From the NCBI GenBank assembly GCA_041748175.1, contig JBGTDU010000115.1:1-64000 (forward strand): a stretch of 64,000 nt of DNA, read 5' to 3'. Both the position numbers and the translations under genes were made by a program. This document shows positions 17,734-26,246 of this stretch, in pieces (position 1 is the stretch's first letter; each line of letters begins with the position of its first letter). The stretch comes from JAHEJB01 sp041748175. GTDB lineage: Bacteria; Bacteroidota; Rhodothermia; Rhodothermales; Rubricoccaceae. The notes under the pieces were generated by a model. The model was not told the origin of the DNA. It was given only the letters and a program-made list of their open reading frames with translations, and ran no database searches.

Positions 17734-20214
17734 ATGCCGGGTGTAATTGGCTCCCTCTCTCTCCTGGTCGCTTTTGTGGCATGCATTGCCTCGGGCGTGG
17801 CCTTCGTTAAAGCCGCGAAAGGCGGCGAGGTCGCCCATGCGTGGAAGCGTTATGGCCGGATTGCGTGGGGTGTGATGGCTGCGGGGATAGCTGTTTCGGC
17901 TGTAACGATGTGGTTCTTGCTGTTCGGGAGGCGGTTCGAGTACGCCTACGTCTACCAGCACACCTCCCACGCGATGCCGTGGCACTACACGTTTTCGTCG
18001 TTCTGGGCGGGCCAGGAAGGTTCGTTCAGTTTGTGGATCATCATGACGACCGTGGTCGGAGGCGCGCTATTGTTGTGGGCCTCTCGCTCGAAGGATCTCA
18101 CCGAAGGCGCGATCGCGCAACGCAGATATTTCGAAGCGCCCGTTATGGCAGTCGTTGCGCTGTGCCAAACCTTCCTCCTGTCCATGATTGTGGGAATCAA
18201 GCTCGGCCCGTTGGCCATCGGCTCATCGCCGTTCACGGGGTTGGCCACGAAGTTCCCCGACGCGCCGATGCTGCAAGTCGCGGGATTTGTGCCGCCGGAC
18301 GGACAGGGGCTCAACGACCTCCTCCAGAACCCCTGGATGGTTATCCACCCGCCCACACTCTTTGTGGGCTTCACGCTGATGATGGTGCCATTCGCGTTTG
18401 CAGTCGCGGGCCTCTGGAAGCGCCAGTACACACAGTGGGTCAAGCCCGCCTTGCCGTGGGCGCTCGCGGGTTGCGGCGTCCTATTCCTCGGCATCATGAT
18501 GGGTGGCTATTGGGCGTATGTCACGCTTTCGTTTGGTGGATGGTGGGCCTGGGATCCCGTGGAAAACTCCTCGCTTGTACCGTGGCTCTTTGGCGTGGCC
18601 GCGCTGCATTCGATGGTGGTTCAAAAGAAAACAAGCGGAGGCCACAAGGCCGCGCTGTTGTTGTCGATTTTGGCTTTCCAGTTCGTGATCTACTCTACCT
18701 TCCTCACGCGGTCGGGTATTCTTGGCGATGTCTCCGTCCACTCGTTTGTCGACCTGGGGCTGTACAACCAGTTGCTGCTGTGGATTTTGAGCATCGGCGT
18801 TTTCGGGTTCGGGCTATTCGCCTACCGCTACAAAGAACTTCCATCTCCCAAGACCCCGCCTGCTACGCTCTCGCGCGAGAGCATGATCTTCACCGGCGCA
18901 CTTCTGCTGGCGATGACTGGGCTGGTCATCATCCTCGGCACGAGCGCGCCCATTTTCGGGAAGATCTTCCGCGACAATCCCAGCGGTGTTCCCATCGCCT
19001 TCTACAACGCGTGGACGATTCCACTCGCAATCGGCGTAGCCTTCCTGGCCGGATTAGGCCAGCTTTTCTGGTGGAAAAAGATGAGCGTGGACGATGTGAA
19101 CCGTGTGTTGCTCAAGCCGCTCGCGCTGACCGTCGTTTCCACGGGCGTGATCTTGCTGGCCACGCCGTTTGTTCAGGAGACGATTCGCCCGGCCACCGAA
19201 CTCACCACGACCACCGCGATTGAGGCGGGGTTTGTGCCTGCGCCGCTCGCAGCCTTCTTCAGCACGCATGGGACGAGCCTGCTCCTTTTGATACTGCTCT
19301 TCACAGCGTTTTTCGCTTTCTACGGCAATCTCTTTGTGCTTTTAAAAGTTGCGCGTGGAAACCTGAAACTGGCTGGCGGTTCGCTCGCCCATGTTGGATT
19401 CGGGCTCGCGCTGCTTGGCATCTTCGCTTCGTCGGTGTTCAACGATCCGGTCTCGGATGGCGCGGGTACAGAGTTGCGCGGCAACCGCGACAACTTTGTG
19501 GTAGCACTTGGCGAAACACTGCCTGTTGACGGGTTCGAAGTCAAATACTCAGGGACAGAAACGACAGGCGAAGGGCGCCCTGTCTACCTGCTCGATTGGA
19601 CGGCCCCGACTGGCGGCACATTCCAAACGCGCAATGTTGTCTATCAGGATGGTCGAGGCCAATGGATCCAGCATCCTGCGGTCCGGGAAGGACTCTTTCG
19701 CGATCTCTACGTCGCCACGTTTCCAAGTGCGATGAGTGAAGAGCCAAGCGACGGTACTGAACTGCAAATCCAGCGCGGCGAAACCCGTTCGCTGAATGGT
19801 GGCGCCTACGCTCTTGAGTTTGTGGATTACGACCTCGACGTCGATCCGGCGCGGTACGGGTTCGCCTCCGATCGCGTTGACCTCGCCGTTTCCGCGCGTA
19901 TACAGATCACGGCCGCCGCGACCGGCGAAACGCAGACGCTGCTCCCGGTTTATATCATCACCAACGACCGGCAGCAACAGGTCGTCCCGGATCGTTCGGA
20001 GGATGGTGCCGTCGGCGTTGCGTTCGTCGGGATGCAGCCCGACCAGAACGCCATAAACCTTGTCCTGGAAGGCGCAACGGCTGACCAATCGGATTGGGTG
20101 GTAGTGCAGGCGTATGAAAAACCGTTCATCTCGGTGCTGTGGCTTGGCGTGATTGTCATTCTCATGGGCTTCGGTATCGCCGTTTTCCGCCGCGCCGAAG
20201 AATCGAGGCGGTAA
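17734..20214 (+). CDS. ccmF: cytochrome c-type biogenesis protein CcmF
   Basis: 826 residues from ATG 17734 (a TTG five codons upstream is in frame). A polytopic membrane protein with the haem-handling WWD motif GGWWAWDPVENSS near residue 268, conserved His motifs, and about 14-15 spans, then an extracytoplasmic beta-rich region (about 590-790) and a last span (VLWLGVIVILMGFGIAVF). CcmF works with CcmH/CcmI as the haem lyase of system I c-type cytochrome maturation. It is followed 139 bases later by a secreted protein on the same strand. Other ccm genes are not in the window. Confidence 0.93.
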   Translation: MPGVIGSLSLLVAFVACIASGVAFVKAAKGGEVAHAWKRYGRIAWGVMAAGIAVSAVTMWFLLFGRRFEYAYVYQHTSHAMPWHYTFSSFWAGQEGSFSLWIIMTTVVGGALLLWASRSKDLTEGAIAQRRYFEAPVMAVVALCQTFLLSMIVGIKLGPLAIGSSPFTGLATKFPDAPMLQVAGFVPPDGQGLNDLLQNPWMVIHPPTLFVGFTLMMVPFAFAVAGLWKRQYTQWVKPALPWALAGCGVLFLGIMMGGYWAYVTLSFGGWWAWDPVENSSLVPWLFGVAALHSMVVQKKTSGGHKAALLLSILAFQFVIYSTFLTRSGILGDVSVHSFVDLGLYNQLLLWILSIGVFGFGLFAYRYKELPSPKTPPATLSRESMIFTGALLLAMTGLVIILGTSAPIFGKIFRDNPSGVPIAFYNAWTIPLAIGVAFLAGLGQLFWWKKMSVDDVNRVLLKPLALTVVSTGVILLATPFVQETIRPATELTTTTAIEAGFVPAPLAAFFSTHGTSLLLLILLFTAFFAFYGNLFVLLKVARGNLKLAGGSLAHVGFGLALLGIFASSVFNDPVSDGAGTELRGNRDNFVVALGETLPVDGFEVKYSGTETTGEGRPVYLLDWTAPTGGTFQTRNVVYQDGRGQWIQHPAVREGLFRDLYVATFPSAMSEEPSDGTELQIQRGETRSLNGGAYALEFVDYDLDVDPARYGFASDRVDLAVSARIQITAAATGETQTLLPVYIITNDRQQQVVPDRSEDGAVGVAFVGMQPDQNAINLVLEGATADQSDWVVVQAYEKPFISVLWLGVIVILMGFGIAVFRRAEESRR

Positions 20215-20234
20215 CTCGTACCTCCGATCGAAGT

Positions 20235-20274
20235 CCCCCTCTCCCGTGGGGAGAGGGCCGGGGTGAGGGGTGTT
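20235..20274. repeat. CCCTCTCCC...GGGAGAGGG dispersed hairpin repeat
   Basis: CCCTCTCCC and GGGGAGAGGG form a short hairpin followed by a G-rich tail GGGGTGAGGGGTGTTG. The tail matches the elements at 51844 and 54013. It lies just after ccmF but lacks a T-tract, so it is a repeat rather than a normal terminator. Confidence 0.65.
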
Positions 20275-20353
20275 GCCACGAATTGCTTTGCGCCTTCCGC
20301 CTCGCGTAACCCGAAGCATTCGGGTTCGTAGCCAAAAACCTCTCACAAATCGC

Positions 20354-21091
20354 ATGACCATGCCCCGCCTTCTTGCTCTCCTCCTCGCCCTTCTTGTCGC
20401 CGCGCCCGCCTTCGCGCAGGACGCCATCACGCCGGGCCACGCCGATCTAGATATGTCAAGGATCGTGGCCGGGGAGGCTGTCTACTCGGTCTCAATTAAA
20501 CAGGGCCCGATGGAGCAGACTATTGGAACCTTGACGGCTCATCTCTCCATAGATCAGGAAGCTGCTCGAATTGAGTCGATCGGCGAGCTGGAGATGATGG
20601 GCCAGAAGTTTGCGGACACGACAGTCGCGGCGTGGCCTTCACTGGCTTCGATCTCGCACGTATCGAACAACCCTCAGCAGTCGCTTCGGTTTTCCGTCTC
20701 CGACGGTTTGATTGCTGGAATGCAAGGCCCGCCGGGGAGTGAACTGGCGCCCTTCGAAATGTCGGTCGACGGTCCGTTCCTCGACGCTGCATGGCTGCGG
20801 GTTGTCATCGCGGCGCTCCCCCTCGCGGACGGCTACACGACAACCGTTGCCGCCTATGATTATGACCTCGGGGGAATCGTTGACTACACCGTCAGCGCCG
20901 AAGGGCCCGTTGTTTTGGAACTCATCAACGGTCGTAAGTACGACGCATTGAAAGTGGAGGTAACGGTGCCGAACGATGAGCCCGTGACCTATTTCTTTGA
21001 TGCGTCCACCGGCCTACTGTTGCGGACTACGTTTGCCCCACAACCCGGCCTTCAAGTGTTCGTCGACGCGGAGACAGGCGAGGGGAAGTAG
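20354..21091 (+). CDS. secreted DUF3108-like protein
   Basis: 245 residues from ATG 20354, which opens a signal peptide (MTMPRLLALLLALLVAAPAFAQ). An earlier in-frame TTG at 20270 would translate repeat sequence. The mature part is beta-rich (GEAVYSVSIKQGPMEQTIGT, AYDYDLGGIVDYTVSAEG, YDALKVEVTVPNDEPVTYFFDASTG cut here), which resembles DUF3108/LolA-like lipid-binding folds in pattern. Function unknown. It may be co-transcribed with ccmF and ends two bases before the convergent ZIP gene. Confidence 0.75.
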   Translation: MTMPRLLALLLALLVAAPAFAQDAITPGHADLDMSRIVAGEAVYSVSIKQGPMEQTIGTLTAHLSIDQEAARIESIGELEMMGQKFADTTVAAWPSLASISHVSNNPQQSLRFSVSDGLIAGMQGPPGSELAPFEMSVDGPFLDAAWLRVVIAALPLADGYTTTVAAYDYDLGGIVDYTVSAEGPVVLELINGRKYDALKVEVTVPNDEPVTYFFDASTGLLLRTTFAPQPGLQVFVDAETGEGK

Positions 21092-21093
21092 CC

Positions 21094-22290
21094 TCACGCC
21101 ACCAGCAGCGCCGTCGCATACATAATCAAAAGCCCTGTTGCGAATCCGCCGATGTTGACCCACGAGACGGCTCTGGGCAGGGCACCTTCTTCCTGAGGCT
21201 CGTCGGAAATGAGTAACCGGCCGACCTCGTACACCACCTGAAGGATCGCCCCGGCCCCGATAGAGAGGAAGACGACGGCCATCAATGGCGAATACGAGAA
21301 GCCGCCGATCCAGACGCCGAATATCGCAGGAGTCCCGGCCAGCAGCGCCAGCAAAATCAGACGACGCACGCTGGGCTGGTCCTTCGCCATAGGCGCGCCA
21401 ATACCGACGCCCTCCGTGATGTTATGGATAGCAAAGCCGATCACAAGAAAACTGCCCAGGGCAGCTTCACCCAAAGCCGTAGCGCTACCGATGGCCATCC
21501 CCTCGCCCAGGTTATGCAGGCCGATGCCAATGGCGATGGACGTGGCAATCCAGAACCGGCCAGCCGAAGTCGTGCGGTCTTTGACACTTCGGCGGCCTCC
21601 GACGGCGAGCAGGGCCAGAAAACTGAGCATGCTCACAAAGAAAATTAACGGAACAGCATGAAATACCTCCGGCGTAGTGGCGGCGACTTCGAGGCCTTCC
21701 AACACCGTGTCTACCAGTAGGAAAACGAGCAAGCCGATGGTCAGCGCAAGGATAAAATGCAGCCCGGTGGTGCTGAGCTGCTTCAGGAGAGGGAACCACA
21801 TGAGGCCCAGCCCGACCGGAACGATGCCCACGAAGAAGCCGATCAAGGCAAAGATCCACCAGTGATAGGCGTCCGCCTGAGGCGTCATCGCCGCCACTTC
21901 GATTGTGTGATCGAACGTCACACCTGTACTGCTGACCAAGCGAACGTTGTGCAGCTCGCCCTCGACCCAGGGATAAGGAATCTGGATCTGGGCGCGGCCC
22001 AACCGGGGGATGAGGCTGGAGGACGGCTCCATCGCAAACGGCCAATACGCCTCGTCTACCTGGGCTTGAGCCACGGTCACGCCATTCGGGCCGCCGTTGA
22101 CTACGTGAAGCACAATGCCTTCGGGCTGCAACTCGGCTCGTTCTATTGTCAACTCCTCGATGGGAGGCAAGTCGCCAACAAGGGCGCGGAGTGGGGCGAA
22201 CTCAACGAACAGCCACAGCGCCGCCCCGAGCAACACGAGCGGGATAACAGCCAGCAGCCACTTCGGGATCTTGTTTATTGATGGGGCCAT
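21094..22290 (-). CDS. ZIP-family metal transporter with extracytoplasmic N-terminal domain
   Basis: 398 residues. The C-terminal 250 residues carry ZIP signatures in membrane helices: HNLGEGMAIG and HNITEGVGIG, the metal-binding motifs of helices IV and V. Unusually, a first membrane span (about 8-28) is followed by a roughly 115-residue beta-rich extracytoplasmic region before the ZIP core begins near 150. ZIP proteins import Zn, Mn or Fe. The gene is downstream, on the same strand, of a DtxR/MntR-type regulator and a multicopper oxidase, pointing to Mn or Fe handling. A 366-base repeat-rich gap separates it from the oxidase. Confidence 0.87.
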   Translation of the reverse strand: MAPSINKIPKWLLAVIPLVLLGAALWLFVEFAPLRALVGDLPPIEELTIERAELQPEGIVLHVVNGGPNGVTVAQAQVDEAYWPFAMEPSSSLIPRLGRAQIQIPYPWVEGELHNVRLVSSTGVTFDHTIEVAAMTPQADAYHWWIFALIGFFVGIVPVGLGLMWFPLLKQLSTTGLHFILALTIGLLVFLLVDTVLEGLEVAATTPEVFHAVPLIFFVSMLSFLALLAVGGRRSVKDRTTSAGRFWIATSIAIGIGLHNLGEGMAIGSATALGEAALGSFLVIGFAIHNITEGVGIGAPMAKDQPSVRRLILLALLAGTPAIFGVWIGGFSYSPLMAVVFLSIGAGAILQVVYEVGRLLISDEPQEEGALPRAVSWVNIGGFATGLLIMYATALLVA

Positions 22291-22301
22291 GGGTCCAGGA
22301 T

Positions 22302-22655
22302 GATTTCGGATTTCGGATATGGGATTTCGGATTTCGGATTTCGGACTTCGGAATCCTCGGTTAGGTCATTGGGGTGGATCTGGGAATGCAGGTGTTGGTG
22401 GGGTTGGTGCCCGGGAGAACTCAGAGGATGCCAGCTAGCTGACAAACCACCGAAATCCGAAATCCCATATCCGATATCAAAGGCTAGCTGGTCACGCTGT
22501 CGTTGGTAGGCTGACGAGGGGATGAGAGGGTGAACAGGAGACTAAAGGTTGGTTGTCCATAGACGTTGCTCGACTGTCTCGGAACTGCCGAAATCCGAAA
22601 TCCGAAATCCGAAATCGGTTGTCCCATATCCGATATCCACGATCCCAAATCCATT
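22302..22655. repeat. 366-base gap with clustered CCGAAAT/CCGATAT repeats
   Basis: The gap between the ZIP and oxidase genes contains ATTTCGG-type runs at 22302-22352, the opposite orientation CCGAAAT runs at 22449-22478, and a longer run at 22588-22655 ending CCCATATCCGATATCC. Because the first run is inverted relative to the others, they can fold back on each other. CTAGCTGA occurs at about 22433, again with one change at about 22483, and once more across the stop codon of the oxidase. No gene is seen. Confidence 0.75.
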
Positions 22656-22656
22656 A

Positions 22657-23793
22657 CTAGCTGACTAAATGATCAGGAGGACGCACGTCAAAAAATCCCA
22701 TCCACCCCAGTTCGGCGAACTCACTCTGATGGGCGTGGAACATGTAGGGGCCCGGCTCGAATCCGTCGAATGAGATCTCAAGAATGCCTCGTTGCCCCTG
22801 GCACTGCATGATCGTATCCACCGTTCGGCTCGTCGGCTCCAGCGTCGTGCCGTGGTCGTAATAGTTGAAAAAGTTCGCGTGGAGGTGGAACGAGTTGATC
22901 GGGTCGAACTCGGTCAGATTGATCAGATAAACGCGCTGCAACTGGTCCTGCCTGACGGGGATCTGCTGGTTCATGTAGGCGAAGGCCACGGTGTTGGCGG
23001 CGTAGACCTCGTTGTCGCCGTCGAAGTTGGAATCGAAGCCGTTCATCACCATCATCATCTCGTGAACCTGCTGGCACTCGGGGTATTGGTGATTGCGGGT
23101 TTTCGCGCGCTCACGATCCGCCCCCTCGTACTTATTAGGGTCCGGATCGACGATGAACGCGCCGTAGAGCCCTTTGTGGATGTGGCGCTTGAGCGGGATG
23201 GCGTGGCAGTGATAGAGGTGGCACCCGAATGGTTTGGCGTCGAACTCGTAGACGGTGCTCTCCCCGACGCCGATCATGCCAGCCCCGATGTTCGCCACGC
23301 CGTCCATCGAAGCTGGATGGATGCCGTGGAAGTGAATGGTGTGCGGATGACTGCCGGCGTTGATAAAATTGATGCGGATGCGATCACCTTCCACGCAGCG
23401 GACGGTTGGCCCGGGAACTCGGCCGTTGTAGGTCCAGGCCGGAAAGAAAACGCCGGGCGCAATCTCAATCTCCACATCCCGCGCGACAAACGTGTAGTCC
23501 CGCAAGGTCTGGCCGCTGTCGAGTGTGCTCACCTCGCCGTAGTCGAAATCCGTCAGCATCTCGATCGGGTCGAAGCCATTGCGGAGATGATCGACTTCGC
23601 CCACCGCGCCCATCGTTCCGTGATCCATGCGGTGAGTAGAAGCTCCGAGCGTGCTGTGTGGATCGGTGGGTTCCGCCTGCCTCGCCAGCAAAGCCGACGA
23701 GCCAGTCAGCCCAGCCAGTCCGAAGATGCCGCCGACACGCAACCACGCGCGCCGCGAAATCCGACTGGACAAGCGTTCTATGACATCGTTCAT
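22657..23793 (-). CDS. two-domain multicopper oxidase, Tat-type signal
   Basis: 378 residues. A Tat-like leader (SRRAWLRVGG at 13-22 and a hydrophobic stretch) suggests export of the folded protein. Four HxH pairs expected for a trinuclear copper site are present: HFH 154-156, HCH 195-197, HLH 303-305 and HAH 353-355. The only Cys in an HCH is C196 in domain 1, so the type-1 copper should be in domain 1; the axial position after H204 appears to be Leu209 rather than Met. Two cupredoxin domains imply a trimer. Neighbours (MntR-type regulator, ZIP transporter) suggest oxidation of Mn(II), Fe(II) or Cu(I), or laccase-like activity. Substrate is inferred. Confidence 0.87.
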   Translation of the reverse strand: MNDVIERLSSRISRRAWLRVGGIFGLAGLTGSSALLARQAEPTDPHSTLGASTHRMDHGTMGAVGEVDHLRNGFDPIEMLTDFDYGEVSTLDSGQTLRDYTFVARDVEIEIAPGVFFPAWTYNGRVPGPTVRCVEGDRIRINFINAGSHPHTIHFHGIHPASMDGVANIGAGMIGVGESTVYEFDAKPFGCHLYHCHAIPLKRHIHKGLYGAFIVDPDPNKYEGADRERAKTRNHQYPECQQVHEMMMVMNGFDSNFDGDNEVYAANTVAFAYMNQQIPVRQDQLQRVYLINLTEFDPINSFHLHANFFNYYDHGTTLEPTSRTVDTIMQCQGQRGILEISFDGFEPGPYMFHAHQSEFAELGWMGFFDVRPPDHLVS

Positions 23794-23838
23794 GAGAGTA
23801 TCCTGGTGTAAAGGGCTTGCGACTTAGGGGTGCGGCCA

Positions 23839-23930
23839 AACCCTCCGCCTCGCAAGCTCGGCACCTCCCTTGAAAAGGAAGGGGTCAAACAACTCCCTTC
23901 CTGGACAGGAGGGGCTGGGGTGGTTGAGCG
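23839..23930. repeat. CCTCCGCCTCGCAAGCTCGG-type dispersed repeat
   Basis: A repeat-like stretch in the 196-base gap between the oxidase and regulator genes: CCTCCCTT...AAGGAAGG and CTCCCTTCCTGG...AGGAGGGG make two short hairpins. It resembles the other CTCC/GGAG hairpins of the window in type, not in exact sequence. Confidence 0.45.
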
Positions 23931-23989
23931 GATTGGCCGGGAGTCTGTAGAAGAAATAGGGAGACAGGTGGTTTTCGTCCGGCTGTCGG

Positions 23990-24664
23990 CTAGCTGATGT
24001 CTTTCACAAAAAGATGCGCAGCCGCCCGGTGGCCGACGGCGTGTTCGGATCCGCGTTGGTCGCCATCTAACAGCCGCACGGTGACGGGGCCGTCTGCGTA
24101 GGGTGCCGAGGAGACCACTTCCAAAGAAGTGCCGGGGTAGAGGCCGAGCCCGCCTACATAGCGTAGCAGGTCGGGATCCTCGTCGCTCACTTCGGCCACG
24201 ACTACCTTCTTCCCGGCGTCGAGGCGTGTAAGAGGCGGCCAGTCGGGCTCGACGAGTTCCAGCGCCGCGGTGGGAATCGGTGCGCCGTGCGGGTCGTTTG
24301 TGGGATGTCCGAGTGCGGCGTCCATGCGGGCTTCGAGGTCTTCGGAGAGCACGTGCTCCCACTTCTCGGCCTCGTCGTGAACCTTGTCCCACGGCACACC
24401 GAGCGCTTCGTGCAGGTAGGTCTCCACGAGCCGGTGATGCCGGATGACCTCGATGGCGATACGGCGCCCCGACTTTGTTAGCGCGACGCCGCGGTACCGT
24501 TCATGCGTCACGAGCTTCATCTCCGCGAGCTTCTTGACCATGCCTGTCACCGAGGCAGGCGCGACTTCCAGCCGCTCGGCGAGGGCGGAGGTCGCCACCT
24601 TTTCTTCGGTGCGGCCGACTTCGTAGACGGCCTTCAGGTAGTCTTCTACAGCGGAAGTATGCAC
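23990..24664 (-). CDS. DtxR/MntR-family metal-dependent transcriptional regulator
   Basis: 224 residues in three family domains: an N-terminal winged helix (YLKAVYEVGRTEEKV ... VAPASVTGMVKKLAE), a dimerisation and metal-binding helical part with HHRLVETYL and EAEKWEHVLS (about 95-125), and a C-terminal FeoA/SH3-like domain (LYPGTSLEVVSSAP, VTVRLLD). Such proteins bind DNA when loaded with Mn(II) or Fe(II). It is divergent from an outer-membrane protein gene across a 74-base gap holding a palindrome, and heads a same-strand set with the multicopper oxidase and ZIP genes. Confidence 0.93.
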   Translation of the reverse strand: MHTSAVEDYLKAVYEVGRTEEKVATSALAERLEVAPASVTGMVKKLAEMKLVTHERYRGVALTKSGRRIAIEVIRHHRLVETYLHEALGVPWDKVHDEAEKWEHVLSEDLEARMDAALGHPTNDPHGAPIPTAALELVEPDWPPLTRLDAGKKVVVAEVSDEDPDLLRYVGGLGLYPGTSLEVVSSAPYADGPVTVRLLDGDQRGSEHAVGHRAAAHLFVKDIS

Positions 24665-24696
24665 GGGGGTTGTTAGATCGGTCGTAGCTAAGTTAA

Positions 24697-24716
24697 GTTT
24701 TAGTCAAACCTAAAAC
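24697..24716. promoter_or_regulatory. palindromic operator candidate for the DtxR/MntR-type regulator
   Basis: GTTTTAG-TCAAAC-CTAAAAC, perfect 7-bp arms with a 6-base spacer, in the divergent gap between regulator and outer-membrane gene. An extra CTAAGTTAAG half-site-like sequence lies just to the left. AT-rich TTAG/CTAA arms are like the boxes bound by this regulator family. Confidence 0.6.
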
Positions 24717-24738
24717 AACTCTTAGTCTCTCCTGTGCC

Positions 24739-25464
24739 ATGATTCGCTTCGCCTCCATCGTTCTCCTGGTCTTTCGGTTAGTCGCAGCCGCCCAGTCGCC
24801 GCTCGAACTCGTAACCGACCGCCCGGACTTCACCGAGAGCGGCGTCGTGGTGCCGCGCGGACACGTGCAGGTTGAAAGTGGGATTCTATATGATCATCTC
24901 GTCGATACCGGCAACGTCGTCGTTCCCGAACTGCTAGTTCGGTGGTCGCCGCTCGACCGGTTCGAGCTTCGTTTCGGCATCCCCGACTACATTGCTGGCG
25001 ATTTTCCAACGGGCTTCTCCGACGGATCGGTGGGCGCGAAGGTGCAGTTCGGCCCGCTGGGTGCGTGGGATCTGGGGTTCATCGCGGCCGCGTCGCTTCC
25101 TATAGGAGAGGAGGACCTGACCAGCGATTCTGTGGACCCCGAGTTCATCCTCATCACGGGGCGCGATCTCAGTTCGCGGGTCTCGCTAGGGGCGCAGGCC
25201 ATGCTAATCTATGATGGCGCGAGCGAGGTCTGGCAGTACGGCGGAACCCTCGTCGTTGGCGCGTCGCTGAGTGACCGAGCGGGGACGTTCGTGGAAGCGA
25301 TGGTGGTCGACCAGCGCGGAAACAACGTGGCCACGACCCTCCACCACGGCTACACCTTCCTGCTCTCACCGCTGGTGCAACTGGATGTCCACGCAGGACT
25401 CGCTTTGTTCGAGGTCGGCGGTGGGGAAGGGCTTTTAGGGGTGGGGTTGAGTACGCAGTTTTAG
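24739..25464 (+). CDS. outer-membrane beta-barrel, MetA-pathway/transporter family
   Basis: 241 residues with a signal peptide (IVLLVFRLVAAAQS) and the family opening LVTDRPDFTESGVVV. Alternating hydrophobic strands run to a C-terminal aromatic (LLGVGLSTQF), typical of outer-membrane barrels. This group is annotated as transporter or phenol MetA-pathway protein, mostly without proven substrate. The divergent position relative to the metal regulator suggests metal-responsive expression. Confidence 0.8.
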   Translation: MIRFASIVLLVFRLVAAAQSPLELVTDRPDFTESGVVVPRGHVQVESGILYDHLVDTGNVVVPELLVRWSPLDRFELRFGIPDYIAGDFPTGFSDGSVGAKVQFGPLGAWDLGFIAAASLPIGEEDLTSDSVDPEFILITGRDLSSRVSLGAQAMLIYDGASEVWQYGGTLVVGASLSDRAGTFVEAMVVDQRGNNVATTLHHGYTFLLSPLVQLDVHAGLALFEVGGGEGLLGVGLSTQF

Positions 25465-25520
25465 ATATTCGGCGAACTTTCTGGGCGGGGTAGCGCCCAG
25501 CGTCTGTGTGCAGACTCGGG

Positions 25521-26036
25521 TCAACTGTCTCGTGTCGGCGCAAGCATATCCAGCGCGGCGCTACGGTCTTCAGAACGAATGAACTCACAGATCGCTATCA
25601 CGTTGGGATCGGTCGAACCCGCTTTCTCCTCTTGGACAATCTCAAGCGCCTCGTTCGTCTCACCCGCCACGAACAGCGCGAAGGCCAAGTTCAGTTCCTG
25701 TGGCAATAGATGCTCCGCAGGCGAGGCAACGCGCTCTCGCAGGACCGATACGGCCCGGCGGTACTGCTGAATCGCCGCAGCATTCTGCCCCATCCGCTCG
25801 CGCATCGCTCCGGCCATGAGCATGGCCTCCGCGTGTGTTGGGCGAGCGGCAATGAGGCTATCGAGCTTGTTCAGCGCCTGGGTGGCCTCCCCACGTTGGA
25901 AAAGGAGAACGGCTTGGTACGCCGGCGCGTTTCCATTTGCCGCCGCCGCGGATTCCGGTTCTGGATCCCCGCAGGCGCTGAGCCCGACTGCAAGCCCAAG
26001 CATAAACCATACTACTTGATGTCGTCTCAGACACAT
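25521..26036 (-). CDS. TPR-like lipoprotein
   Basis: 171 residues from ATG 26036, which places the lipobox LSAC correctly (Cys near residue 22); an ATG at 26090 would spoil the signal. After the leader come TPR-like helices (AYQAVLLFQRGEATQALNK, HAEAMLMAGAMRERMGQN, LNLAFALFVAGETNEALE). Probably an outer- or inner-membrane lipoprotein with a scaffold role. No partner can be assigned. Confidence 0.75.
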   Translation of the reverse strand: MCLRRHQVVWFMLGLAVGLSACGDPEPESAAAANGNAPAYQAVLLFQRGEATQALNKLDSLIAARPTHAEAMLMAGAMRERMGQNAAAIQQYRRAVSVLRERVASPAEHLLPQELNLAFALFVAGETNEALEIVQEEKAGSTDPNVIAICEFIRSEDRSAALDMLAPTRDS

Positions 26037-26137
26037 AACCCTTGATAATACCGCATAATCCGGTATTGCTAGGAAGAATGTCGGTGTCACTAGGAAGTTT
26101 GCGCGTTCGTTGGCACTGAAACAACTTCACCAGCTAT

Positions 26138-26229
26138 CTATTTCGAGTCGGCATCCTCGACATCCGGCGTCTCCACCCAGTCCACCACGAAAATGTTGTT
26201 GTCCCGGCTTTCGGCAGGGCGGATAAGCC
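26138..26229 (-). pseudogene. 3-prime remnant of a second PD40/TolB-like gene
   Basis: About 30 codons ending in TAG at 26138 read ESRDNNIFVVDWVETPD, closely matching the C-terminus of the complete neighbour at 26450 (ESRDTNIFVADWVETPV). There is no start and no upstream body. The DNA here is also alike. This is the tail of a tandem paralog whose remainder has been deleted or replaced by the repeat element that follows. Confidence 0.75.
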
Positions 26230-26246
26230 ATCAAATCTAGAATACC

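Noticed and set aside
22302..22655. CRISPR-like array
   Set aside because: Repeat units are 7-8 bases and run head to tail without unique spacers of constant length.
22792..23811. 339-codon plus-strand frame opposite the multicopper oxidase
   Set aside because: Val/Asp-rich shadow translation; the minus strand has all copper ligands.
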